Source: Flavobacteriales bacterium (GTDB lineage: Bacteria > Bacteroidota > Bacteroidia > Flavobacteriales_G > Salibacteraceae). From it: DNA of 44,256 bases. This document shows, piece by piece, positions 33,560-41,432 of this stretch. The notes below the pieces were generated by a model that was not told where the DNA came from, did not search any database, and saw nothing but the letters and a program-made list of their open reading frames with translations. Both the position numbers and the translations under genes were made by a program. Position 1 is the stretch's first letter, and every line of letters begins with the position of its first letter. The stretch spans positions 1 through 44,256 of the forward strand of contig JABJJW010000020.1 in the NCBI GenBank assembly GCA_018660685.1, in the 5' to 3' direction.

Positions 33560-34303
33560 ATGAACATCGTAGTAGTAGAAGATGAAAGTATAGTAGCGAA
33601 GGATATTCAGGTTTGCTTGAAAAACTTGGGATATGAAGTGGTTGGAGTTTATTCCAGAGGCGAAGACATAGTTGAGCAAGCGCCTAATTTGAACCCCGAT
33701 TTGATCATGATGGACATCATGCTAAAAGGAGAGTTGAGCGGAATTGAAGCAGCGGCTGAAATACGGAAGACTCTCGATATTCCAGTAATCTTTATCACAG
33801 CATATACAGACAGGGATACGGTAAATAAAGCGAAGGAGACTGAGCCGTTCGGATACATCATCAAGCCGTTCAAAGAAATTGATATCCAAACCGCAATCGA
33901 AATAGCCTTGTACAAACACAGAAAAGAGCTAGCGGTTAAAAAGGAAAGGGATTTCTACTACAACCTAGTCGATAAACAAGACTCTTCTGATATGATGTTC
34001 GTGAAAGCGAATCATAGATTGGTTAAGATCCGCTATGAGGACATCTTCTATATCGAAGCATTAAAGGATTATGTCGTTATTAACGTCCTAGAGCGCCGTT
34101 ATACGATTCATAGTACTATGAAGGACATTGAGCGTAAAATGCCTGAAAAAGACTTTGTACGTGTCCACAGGTCGTTTATCGTCAGACTGGATAAGATTAA
34201 AGAAATTGATCACTCCAACGTCGTACTAGAAAACGAAAAGAAAGTTGTGCCTGTTGGTGGGTCTTATAAAGACCTTCTCCAAGAAAAACTCAATCTGATT
34301 TAG
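33560..34303 (+). CDS. LytTR-family response regulator
   Basis: A 247-residue two-domain regulator: a receiver domain at about 1-120 with acidic pocket E7/D8 and phospho-acceptor D52 in LIMMDIMLKG, the conserved Thr/Ser in FITAY and Lys in IIKPF. A helical linker follows, then a LytTR DNA-binding domain at about 145-245 (RYEDIFYIEALKDYVVI and VRVHRSFIV are typical). No kinase is adjacent; the NtrY-like kinase 17 kb away is unlikely to be its partner. TATATTTC (33528-33535), with TTG 16 nt upstream of it, is a possible imperfect promoter. The 3' end overlaps the RNase R gene by 4 nt. Confidence 0.93.
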   Translation: MNIVVVEDESIVAKDIQVCLKNLGYEVVGVYSRGEDIVEQAPNLNPDLIMMDIMLKGELSGIEAAAEIRKTLDIPVIFITAYTDRDTVNKAKETEPFGYIIKPFKEIDIQTAIEIALYKHRKELAVKKERDFYYNLVDKQDSSDMMFVKANHRLVKIRYEDIFYIEALKDYVVINVLERRYTIHSTMKDIERKMPEKDFVRVHRSFIVRLDKIKEIDHSNVVLENEKKVVPVGGSYKDLLQEKLNLI

Positions 34304-36438
34304 ACCAGCTTTAGGTCGATTCGACGGTTCTCAATATCGGCGGCAATAATTTTCACCGCAACCGACTCCCCAAGTTCATAGCTCTTTTTCGTCCGTTGAC
34401 CGATAATGGAAAGAGATTTTTGGTCGTAATAGAAGTAATCCCCATCTATATCACGTAGCCGGATCAAACCCTCGCATTTATTCGCGACAAGCTCCACAAA
34501 TACTCCCCACTCGGCCACCCCACTAATCACCCCGTCGAAAACCTCACCCACCTGATCTTGCATGAACAACACTTGATACAATTTGGTTGATTCACGCTCA
34601 GCCTCTACAGCCTTTCTTTCCATTACACCCGAGTGTTTGCATAACCGCTCAATAGGTTCTTCACTGGCCGAACTACCACCATTTAAATAGCTGAATAATA
34701 ACCGGTGGGCTATCATGTCAGGGTACCGCCGAATAGGGGAGGTAAAGTGAGAATAAAACGGGAACGCCAACCCAAAATGACCAACATTATCAACACTGTA
34801 CTCAGCCTTAGACATGCTTCGTATGGCAAGCATTTCAAGAATGTGTTGTTCCGGCGTGTTTTTAATGCTCTTCAATAGTGCGTTTATCGAACTCGCTATT
34901 TTTTCTGGAGTACTCAGGTCTACCGAGTATCCGAAACGACGAACAAATTCATTTAACTCTTTTAGTTTAGTCGGGTCAGGGTTATCATGAACTCGATAAA
35001 CATAGGTCTTAGTCGTGGAGCCATCAGAGCCCTTTTTACCAACTTTAGCCGCCACCGTTCGGTTGGCTAGCAACATGAATTCTTCAATGAGTTTGTGTGC
35101 GTCTTTTTGAACTTTAAAAAAGACGTCAGTGGGTTTTGACTTCTCATCCAATAAAAACTTCACCTCTTCTTTTTCAAAAGCAATTGACCCCTTTTCAAGA
35201 CGAGACGATCGAAGTGTCCTAGCGATGTTGTTGATGATTTTTAAGTCATCAGAATATAAACCCTCACCCTGGTCGAGAATGGTCTGGACGTCATCATACT
35301 CAAATCGATGATCGCTGTATATCACTGTTTTGCCTAACCAATTATCAAGGATTTGAGCTTTCTCGTTCATCTCAAAGACAGCGCTAAAGCAAAGTTTTTC
35401 TTCCTTGGGCCGAAGAGAACAAACCTTGTTGCTCAACTTCTCTGGCAGCATTGGAATAACCCGATCAACTAGGTAAACGGATGTTGCACGATTTTGAGCT
35501 TCTTCTTCTATGACCGAGTTTTCGGTTACATAATGAGTGACATCTGCTATGTGGACACCGATTTCAAAATGACCATTTTCAAGTCTTTGAAAAGAGATGG
35601 CGTCGTCAAAATCTTTGGCGTCTGCGGGATCGATTGTGAAGGTTAGTATTTCTCTAAAATCTCGACGACGCCCAACCTCTTCTTCGGAAATCGATTCGGA
35701 AATTTTAGCGCAAGCCTCTTCTACCTTGTCTGGGAATTTTAACGGGAAACCAAACTCCGCAAGGATGGCATCGCCTTCAGCCTTCATATCGCCAGGCATT
35801 CCCAAAACATCCGTCACGGCACCTCGTGGATTTGAGGTTGGGTCATCCCATTCTTCCAACGAAACGACCACTTTTTCTCCTTCCTTTCCCCCATTGAGAT
35901 CTTCTTCACGAACGAAAAAGTCTACGGTGATTTTTGGATTATCAGGAATAGCAAAGAAGTTCTTATTGTAACGAAACAATATGGCGGGGAAGGAGACGCG
36001 AGCGCGTTCGAGAATGCTGGTTACCTTACCCTTTGGGCGGCCCGAAGAACCTTTTCCGGTTAACAACCTTAATGCAACCAAATCTCCGTGAAAAGCGACG
36101 CCGGTGTACTTTTCAGGAATCATGATGTCTTTATTGAAACCATGAACCTCAACAAAGGCATTTCCGGCGCGGTTAAAAGCAATGATTCCCTCAAGATCAT
36201 CGACGGCACCGAGCCAGCGAAACTTGCCACGCTGTTCCTCACCCAACAACCCATCCTTAATCAACGCCTCAATGACGGCAATTAAAATCTGCTTTTCTAC
36301 GGAGTCTTTTATTCCGAGCCGTGACGCGAGTTGTTTGTGATTTAGAACCTCTTTTGGGCTCTCTCTGAAATGTCTGCTGATTTTACTCCTAAGCTTCTTT
36401 ACCTGCTTATCGAGCTTTTTTTTGGACGGGTTGGCCAT
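34300..36438 (-). CDS. rnr: ribonuclease R
   Basis: A 712-residue 3'-to-5' exoribonuclease degrading structured RNA. It has a basic helix-turn-helix-like N-terminus (ANPSKKKLDKQ), cold-shock domains and a central RNB domain with the catalytic Asp cluster in TIDPADAKDFDDAISF. A C-terminal S1 RNA-binding domain follows (GVISGVAEWGVFVELVANKC). Length is normal. ATG 36438 is preferred over an in-frame TTG at 36450, because that TTG lies inside the promoter-like box TTCCTTTG. It overlaps the LytTR gene end by 4 nt with shared stop bases. Confidence 0.96.
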   Translation of the reverse strand: MANPSKKKLDKQVKKLRSKISRHFRESPKEVLNHKQLASRLGIKDSVEKQILIAVIEALIKDGLLGEEQRGKFRWLGAVDDLEGIIAFNRAGNAFVEVHGFNKDIMIPEKYTGVAFHGDLVALRLLTGKGSSGRPKGKVTSILERARVSFPAILFRYNKNFFAIPDNPKITVDFFVREEDLNGGKEGEKVVVSLEEWDDPTSNPRGAVTDVLGMPGDMKAEGDAILAEFGFPLKFPDKVEEACAKISESISEEEVGRRRDFREILTFTIDPADAKDFDDAISFQRLENGHFEIGVHIADVTHYVTENSVIEEEAQNRATSVYLVDRVIPMLPEKLSNKVCSLRPKEEKLCFSAVFEMNEKAQILDNWLGKTVIYSDHRFEYDDVQTILDQGEGLYSDDLKIINNIARTLRSSRLEKGSIAFEKEEVKFLLDEKSKPTDVFFKVQKDAHKLIEEFMLLANRTVAAKVGKKGSDGSTTKTYVYRVHDNPDPTKLKELNEFVRRFGYSVDLSTPEKIASSINALLKSIKNTPEQHILEMLAIRSMSKAEYSVDNVGHFGLAFPFYSHFTSPIRRYPDMIAHRLLFSYLNGGSSASEEPIERLCKHSGVMERKAVEAERESTKLYQVLFMQDQVGEVFDGVISGVAEWGVFVELVANKCEGLIRLRDIDGDYFYYDQKSLSIIGQRTKKSYELGESVAVKIIAADIENRRIDLKLV

Positions 36439-36447
36439 ATAGTCAGA

Positions 36448-36455
36448 CAAAGGAA
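36448..36455 (-). promoter_or_regulatory. -7-like box TTCCTTTG of rnr
   Basis: One mismatch to TAnnTTTG on the minus strand, 9 nt before the ATG at 36438. Confidence 0.4.
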
Positions 36456-36524
36456 GTCTATTAAGATTTAACCTGTTTTATGTTTCTCATCAACCAAAGG
36501 ACAGGTTGATTTGTTTCATCCTTA

Positions 36525-36532
36525 TACTTTTG
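36525..36532 (+). promoter_or_regulatory. -7 promoter box TACTTTTG of the ferritin gene
   Basis: Exact TAnnTTTG match with a TTG at 36506-36508, 16 nt upstream, as a -33 element. It lies 16 nt before the ferritin ATG. I see no iron-regulator operator that I could defend. Confidence 0.6.
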
Positions 36533-36548
36533 ATTCAAAGAATTGATT

Positions 36549-37070
36549 ATGCTATCACCAAAAGTGGAAACTGCGCTAAACCAACAAATTAAGATGGAGG
36601 GTTCGTCAAGCAACTTCTATCTGTCTATGGCGGTTTGGGCTGAACAAAATGGATACGCAGGTGTTTCGGAGTTTTTGTACAAGCATTCTGATGAAGAGAG
36701 GTTCCACATGCTCAAGCTTATTAAGTACATGAATGAGCGGGATGGCAATGTTGTTATTCCATCGTTTGAGCAGCCTAAGTCAGACTTTAGCAGAGTAACT
36801 GAGCTATTCGAGGAGCTCTACAGTCATGAAACGGCGGTAACGAGAAGTATTGGTGAGCTGGTTGGTGTTTGCTTAGATGAGAAAGACTTCACGACCCATA
36901 ACTTTCTTCAGTGGTACGTGAGTGAACAGCTTGAAGAGGAGGCTCTCGCAAAAACTATTATGGATAAGATTAAATTGATGGGAGATGATCAGAGCGCGTG
37001 GTATCACTTTGATCGGGATATTGCTAACCTTACCGTTACGAGCGCCGCTGACAGCGCCCAGACAAACTAA
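36549..37070 (+). CDS. ftnA: non-haem ferritin
   Basis: A 173-residue four-helix-bundle iron-storage protein assembling into a 24-mer. The ferroxidase-centre residues fall at the canonical FtnA positions: E17, E50, H53, E94 and Q127. The helix-B motif SDEERFHM is present. ATG 36549 gives the normal N-terminus LSPKVETALNQQI; an in-frame TTG at 36543 is 2 codons upstream and not needed. The last 15 residues are a polar tail. The 3' end overlaps the TlpA-like gene by 4 nt. Confidence 0.96.
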   Translation: MLSPKVETALNQQIKMEGSSSNFYLSMAVWAEQNGYAGVSEFLYKHSDEERFHMLKLIKYMNERDGNVVIPSFEQPKSDFSRVTELFEELYSHETAVTRSIGELVGVCLDEKDFTTHNFLQWYVSEQLEEEALAKTIMDKIKLMGDDQSAWYHFDRDIANLTVTSAADSAQTN

Positions 37071-38728
37071 AGGAGGCTGTTAAAGAGCGCCGAGTATTCT
37101 TTGTAAAACTCGTCATAAACCGCCCCCGTTGCTGGTCCCGTAAACCCTGTATGAATCTTCACAATTTCATGCTTATGATCTAAAACAATCATTGTAGGGT
37201 AGGAGGTGATTCCGCTGAGAAAAGGGAGTGTTTGACCCGCCTTTGTCTTGGTTGATTTTAATGATGCTAACAGTACTGGGAAATCAGCACCAATACTTGT
37301 CTTGAATTTGCGAATATTCTTTCGAGCTTGTGTGCTATCCGAGATCAATTCGAAATCGAGCGCAATAATTTTAAGATCGGTTTGGCTGAACTCATCTTGT
37401 TTTTCCTTCAGAAAGACGGCCTCATCAAGACAGTTGGGACACCAAGTGCCCATTACGGAGATGATCACGGGCATATTGTGATAAGCAGAATCACTCAATG
37501 AAATGACTTGTCCGTTTTCATCCGGAAAGGCAAAATCTACTTGGTCAGTGGTGTTGGTTGTTAGCGTCGCTGGATCAGTCAATTTGTACTCCTTAAAGAG
37601 CTCTGCCGACCAACCCTGCCTCCAGTGGCTACCACTTCTAAATTCTCCAACTAAAGAGTCAGATGTAATTTTCGCAGTGAATAGAAATGCGTGCGACCCA
37701 TCCATGGTGCTGAGGTATAGAGAGTCATTTCGAATCACACCCTCAAGGAAGCGATAGTCACCGGTTTCTGTGAGGAATGAGCCCTCTACTATATGGCCGC
37801 GTTGATTAAGCATGAGCACGGTCGAATCCCCCACGACGCCATCGGAGGTATAAAAAACGGCTTTGTGACTTCCGCTTAGATTCTTTGAGGGAACTGAGTT
37901 GGCCGCAAAACGATATGGAATGGAACGGGCTGCTGTAAATGATAAAACCCGAGGGTCATCATAGTGGTTATTTACCCAACGTCCGGTAAGTGCGCTATCG
38001 GATTGAAAAACGAACTCAAATCGAGTGTTGAAGTAATCTGAGGCTAGAAAGACGGAGTCTCCGCTTGATTGCAAGTCATTAAAACCAATGAATTCTGTTC
38101 CGTTGATTACGCTTAAACCGGAATTGTCATCAGCGAGAATAAATTGAAATGGCAAGACAGCACCACCAAGATCCAAAACCCCTCGCCACAAACTCCCGTT
38201 AGAAACAGCACGACCAGCAATAAACTGACGCTGATTGAACACGCCTGTTATTTTTTGATCAGTTTCTAACTCATAAGACCCATTACGAAACCGAAAGATG
38301 GTACTGGATGAAGAGAAAAAGGTAGATCTAGATTTTTGCACTTCGTATTCTATGATGACCCCATTGTCTAATACAACCCTGGTTGATTGAATCTCTTGGG
38401 CATCCGATTTAGCACTAAAGATTACGGTTCGCACTTGCCCTGATTTAGAATCACTGATATCATATGACTCCTTGTACCGGACATCATTCACGCTGTCTTT
38501 TAGGACAGCTTCAAACTCTTTTCTCCAATCAACCTCAATCGGCTTAGCATATACAACTTGGGACCCATTAACCGCCCACTTAACAGCAATCGCCCCCTTG
38601 GCGTTTAGACTATCCGCGAGCTTCGCCAAATCAGGGATATGGCCAACTAATTTTTCTCGTTTCCGATTCACTGATCGATCACAGGAAACGGCTAAAAGGA
38701 GAATGATAAAAAGGAGAGTCAGCCTCAA
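37067..38728 (-). CDS. TlpA-like thioredoxin-fold lipoprotein with a long N-terminal domain
   Basis: A 553-residue lipoprotein: lipobox LAVSC (Cys16), about 385 residues of beta-rich sequence with no family I recognise, then a C-terminal TlpA/AhpC-like domain at about 400-553. The redox motif WCPNC is at 429-433 and the cis-Pro (P511) is in SYPTMIVLD. It should reduce or shuffle disulfides in the periplasm. The N-terminal half resembles DUF4369-type regions of Bacteroidota TlpA proteins only in general character. Its ATG overlaps the end of pheS by 4 nt, so it is co-transcribed downstream of pheS. Confidence 0.85.
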   Translation of the reverse strand: MRLTLLFIILLLAVSCDRSVNRKREKLVGHIPDLAKLADSLNAKGAIAVKWAVNGSQVVYAKPIEVDWRKEFEAVLKDSVNDVRYKESYDISDSKSGQVRTVIFSAKSDAQEIQSTRVVLDNGVIIEYEVQKSRSTFFSSSSTIFRFRNGSYELETDQKITGVFNQRQFIAGRAVSNGSLWRGVLDLGGAVLPFQFILADDNSGLSVINGTEFIGFNDLQSSGDSVFLASDYFNTRFEFVFQSDSALTGRWVNNHYDDPRVLSFTAARSIPYRFAANSVPSKNLSGSHKAVFYTSDGVVGDSTVLMLNQRGHIVEGSFLTETGDYRFLEGVIRNDSLYLSTMDGSHAFLFTAKITSDSLVGEFRSGSHWRQGWSAELFKEYKLTDPATLTTNTTDQVDFAFPDENGQVISLSDSAYHNMPVIISVMGTWCPNCLDEAVFLKEKQDEFSQTDLKIIALDFELISDSTQARKNIRKFKTSIGADFPVLLASLKSTKTKAGQTLPFLSGITSYPTMIVLDHKHEIVKIHTGFTGPATGAVYDEFYKEYSALFNSLL

Positions 38729-39756
38729 AGTGCGGATTTGAATTTTTTCAAGAAACGAGCATCGTTTTCAAAGATCATTCTGATGTCTGGGATTCTAAAT
38801 CGCTTCATTGCACTTCGTTCGAGGCCCATTCCAAATGCAAACCCAGAATACTTTTCAGAGTCAATTCCACAGCTGTCTAAAACAGCGGGATCGACCATAC
38901 CGCAACCCATCACTTCTAACCAACCGGTTCCTTTGGTCATGCGGTAATCAACTTCGGATTCCAATCCCCAATAGACATCCATCTCAGCGCTTGGCTCTGT
39001 AAAGGGAAAGTATGATGGCCTCAGTCGGATCTCACTTTTTCCGAAAAACTCTTTGGCGAAATATTCAAGGGTTTGTTTCATGTCTGCGAATGACACACCC
39101 TCATCAATATAAAGCCCTTCGATCTGATGAAATATGCAATGCGATCGCGCTGAAATATCCTCGTTTCTAAACACTCTCCCAGGAGCAATTACACGGATCG
39201 GCGGCTCATTGTTTTCCATAACCCGAACCTGAACTGAAGAAGTGTGTGTTCTTAGCACATAGTCCTCTTCGCTGTTTGGGTTTGCTACGAAGAATGTGTC
39301 TTGCATATCCCTAGCGGGATGCTCAGGAGGAAAGTTAAGGGCAGAAAAATTGTGCCAATCATCCTCTATTTCCGGCCCTTCGGCTACGCTAAAACCAATC
39401 GCGTGAAAAATGTCAATTATCTCACGTTTGATGATGGAGATGGGGTGCTCGGCTCCGAGTTCCCGCAACATTCCTGGGCGGGTTAAATCAAGATTAGAGC
39501 TTTCTTGAGGCTGCTCCGAGAAGCCACTTTTCCAGTCTGATACCAAGGACTCGGTCTTTGACTTGAGTTCATTGAGTTTCTTTCCAAACTCACGCTTCTC
39601 TTCGCTTGAAACTTCTTTGAATTCGTGAAAAAGAGACTTGAATACACCTTTTGAGCCTAGATACTTAATTCTGAACTCCTCAACTTCTTCCAGCGTCTCC
39701 ACCCGAGCTTCTTCCAGCTCCTCTATTAACTCCCCAACCTTCTCTGCGAAACTCAT
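38725..39756 (-). CDS. pheS: phenylalanyl-tRNA synthetase alpha subunit
   Basis: A 343-residue class II synthetase subunit. It has an N-terminal coiled-coil tRNA-binding arm (about 1-85), motif 1 near GPEIEDDWHNFSALNFPPEH, motif 2 around GRVFRNEDISARSHCIFHQIEG, and motif 3 GFAFGMGLERSAMKRF. Length is normal. pheT is not adjacent, as in many Bacteroidota. The ATG is 4 nt after TATTTTCG, a TTCG-type -7 box located in the 13-nt gap after the cyclophilin gene, so a leaderless transcript is likely. The end overlaps the TlpA-like gene by 4 nt. Confidence 0.97.
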   Translation of the reverse strand: MSFAEKVGELIEELEEARVETLEEVEEFRIKYLGSKGVFKSLFHEFKEVSSEEKREFGKKLNELKSKTESLVSDWKSGFSEQPQESSNLDLTRPGMLRELGAEHPISIIKREIIDIFHAIGFSVAEGPEIEDDWHNFSALNFPPEHPARDMQDTFFVANPNSEEDYVLRTHTSSVQVRVMENNEPPIRVIAPGRVFRNEDISARSHCIFHQIEGLYIDEGVSFADMKQTLEYFAKEFFGKSEIRLRPSYFPFTEPSAEMDVYWGLESEVDYRMTKGTGWLEVMGCGMVDPAVLDSCGIDSEKYSGFAFGMGLERSAMKRFRIPDIRMIFENDARFLKKFKSAL

Positions 39757-39760
39757 GGCG

Positions 39761-39768
39761 CGAAAATA
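39761..39768 (-). promoter_or_regulatory. -7-like box TATTTTCG of pheS
   Basis: One mismatch to TAnnTTTG on the minus strand, 4 nt before the pheS ATG and squeezed into the gap behind the cyclophilin stop codon. Confidence 0.45.
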
Positions 39769-39769
39769 A

Positions 39770-40579
39770 TTATTCCACGAGGGTCATTGTCATTCTTGAT
39801 GGCGTGATCGGGCTCTCACCTTGTTTAGGGATAGAAGCAAGCTTATCAATCACATCGATGCCAACTTCAACTTGGCCATAAACCGTGTATTGCATGTCCA
39901 GGTGAGGAGTGCCTCCAATGGTTTTGTAGAGTGTACGCTCTTCTTCAGTGTATTCGAATTTCTTATCCCCCATTTTGGCATCGAGAATGGGATTTACTTC
40001 ATCCAGAAGAACCTTTATAGCTTCTTGATCTTTTTCCATTTGGCATATCTGCAGCCGACTTCTGTACTCTTCATTCTCATCAGCGCTGAAAAATGCACGC
40101 ATCATCTGATTCCTGATATCCTGATTAATTCTTGACTCAAATTGATCTAGAGCTTCATCATCGAACACACGACCTTGAACAAGATAGAATTGACTCCCAG
40201 AGCTTTCTCTTCGAGGGTTTGTGTTGTCTCCTTGACGTGCGGCGCTCAAAGCTCCTTTCACATGAATGAACTCCCGTCGGATTTCAGCAGGAACTTTGTA
40301 TCCGGGGCCGCCTTGGCCAGGAACACCAGCCCCACCTTCTTTTGAGTTTGGATCGCCGCCCTGAATCATGAAATTTTCGATGACTCGATGGAAAGCGGTG
40401 CCATCATAGAAACCAGCCCCAACCAATTTAACGAAGTTCTGCTGGTGCAGGGGCGTTTCGCCATATAATTTGAGGGTTATATCGCCTGAATCGGTTGCTA
40501 TTTTGACACGTTGTTCTTTTTGTGCTAGGCCTGTCAAACCGAGGCTAATACTAAATAGTAATACCAATGCGTTTCTCAT
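39770..40579 (-). CDS. secreted cyclophilin-type peptidyl-prolyl isomerase with an inserted helical segment
   Basis: A 269-residue protein with a signal peptide (about 1-19, ending LTGLAQ). The cyclophilin core has the catalytic Arg65 in FHRVI, the QGGDPNSKEGGAG loop (73-85) and SGSQFYLVQG (127-136). The usual following core strands appear only at 223-240 (GTPHLDMQYTVYGQVEVG). A charged helical insertion of about 85 residues separates them. It probably assists folding of secreted proteins in the periplasm. The insertion is in frame and rich in Glu/Lys, so it looks genuine, not the result of a frame error. Confidence 0.9.
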   Translation of the reverse strand: MRNALVLLFSISLGLTGLAQKEQRVKIATDSGDITLKLYGETPLHQQNFVKLVGAGFYDGTAFHRVIENFMIQGGDPNSKEGGAGVPGQGGPGYKVPAEIRREFIHVKGALSAARQGDNTNPRRESSGSQFYLVQGRVFDDEALDQFESRINQDIRNQMMRAFFSADENEEYRSRLQICQMEKDQEAIKVLLDEVNPILDAKMGDKKFEYTEEERTLYKTIGGTPHLDMQYTVYGQVEVGIDVIDKLASIPKQGESPITPSRMTMTLVE

Positions 40580-40640
40580 GAAAATCAGCTCAATTAGTTG
40601 GTGAACAGCAGCTGACGAAAATAGCGACTATTAATATTGC

Positions 40641-40648
40641 TATTTTTG
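40641..40648 (+). promoter_or_regulatory. -7 promoter box TATTTTTG of the small lipoprotein gene
   Basis: Exact TAnnTTTG match, 20 nt before the ATG at 40669, in the 89-bp region divergent from the cyclophilin gene. Confidence 0.55.
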
Positions 40649-40668
40649 GACGCTCATATTTAACGGAT

Positions 40669-41070
40669 ATGAAAGGTATGACACGAATTCTTGCGCTTGC
40701 AGCTTTATTATCGATCGGATTCACGGCGTGTAAAAACGACCCAGGACCGGGTATTGCAGAGATTAAAGTCATCAATTTAGATGGTGTTTCTCAAAAAGGA
40801 GTAGATGTTCTCATGTATTGCACACAACCAGGCTGTGTTGTACAACGAGAAGGTAAAACAAACTCCCTCGGAGTGTTTAGTGAACAATTTGATTTACCTG
40901 TTGTCTTGAGAGTGCGAGCAGTACGCTATGATTCTACTTTCACCATAGTTGGTCTTCCGCCGAACCAAATTGAGGTGCTTCATTTAGATTCACTTTGTGG
41001 CGAAGGCTTCGTTCAAATTGAGAACGATGAGATCACATCAGAGACGGTAACGATTCTTGAGTGTAACTAA
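40669..41070 (+). CDS. small lipoprotein of unknown function with an Ig-like/carboxypeptidase-regulatory-like fold
   Basis: A 133-residue lipoprotein with lipobox GFTAC (Cys21). The mature part is beta-rich (AEIKVINLDGVSQKGVDVLM and TNSLGVFSEQFDLPVVLRV). The G-x-T-N-S-x-G-x-F turn is typical of carboxypeptidase-regulatory-like or big-Ig domains common in surface lipoproteins. Four Cys remain in the mature chain (in YCTQPGC, SLCGE and at the end LECN), possibly forming disulfides. Function unknown. The 3' end overlaps the convergent 116-residue gene by 38 nt. Confidence 0.8.
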   Translation: MKGMTRILALAALLSIGFTACKNDPGPGIAEIKVINLDGVSQKGVDVLMYCTQPGCVVQREGKTNSLGVFSEQFDLPVVLRVRAVRYDSTFTIVGLPPNQIEVLHLDSLCGEGFVQIENDEITSETVTILECN

Positions 41071-41383
41071 GGATCGCCTCCTTCATTAACTTTTCTTGCT
41101 CTTCCGGTTCTAGTTTTGGCAAACGATCTGTTCGTCGGTAATGCGGCCAACCGTCTTGGTCAACTCCTTCAAACTCATAGTAGCCGTACGGCTGAAGCAG
41201 TCGACAAACCGCCAAATGCATCACGTCTAACTTTTGATCTTTATTAAACCTCCTTGGCCCTTGACCCAGTTCATTTAAACCGATTAAGAACAAGGCGCCC
41301 TGCAGGTCAAAAGGTTGCAGAAAGAGACTCTCTAACTTGAGTAAAGCCGCCTTCCAAGCTTGTTCAAAATCATGTTCATTCAT
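41033..41383 (-). CDS. conserved Bacteroidota protein of unknown function (116 residues)
   Basis: A soluble protein with no signal or membrane segment. The body is helical (EQAWKAALLKLESLFLQ), then DLQGALFLIGLNELGQGPRRF and a PYGYYEFEGVDQDGWPHY segment. I recall this pattern as a conserved Bacteroidota hypothetical but know no function. ATG 41383 lies 5 nt after an exact -7 box. It is divergent from cvpA with only 49 bp between the two start sites, and its 3' end runs 38 nt into the convergent lipoprotein gene. Confidence 0.8.
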   Translation of the reverse strand: MNEHDFEQAWKAALLKLESLFLQPFDLQGALFLIGLNELGQGPRRFNKDQKLDVMHLAVCRLLQPYGYYEFEGVDQDGWPHYRRTDRLPKLEPEEQEKLMKEAILSYTQESLPSLM

Positions 41384-41388
41384 TAACA

Positions 41389-41396
41389 CAAAGTTA
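41389..41396 (-). promoter_or_regulatory. -7 promoter box TAACTTTG of the 116-residue protein gene
   Basis: Exact TAnnTTTG match on the minus strand, 5 nt before the ATG at 41383. It lies 24 nt from the oppositely oriented cvpA box. Confidence 0.6.
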
Positions 41397-41420
41397 CCTC
41401 AGCCCCATATCTCGCAGGCT

Positions 41421-41428
41421 TAATTTTG
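41421..41428 (+). promoter_or_regulatory. -7 promoter box TAATTTTG of cvpA
   Basis: Exact TAnnTTTG match, 4 nt before the ATC codon proposed as the cvpA start. This is the same spacing as at the biotin-carrier gene, rpiB and pheS. Confidence 0.6.
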
Positions 41429-41432
41429 AGCA

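Noticed and set aside
15612-34303. Histidine kinase at 15.6 kb and LytTR regulator at 33.6 kb as a two-component pair
   Set aside because: They are far apart, and NtrY-type kinases usually pair with NtrC-type regulators and not LytTR proteins.
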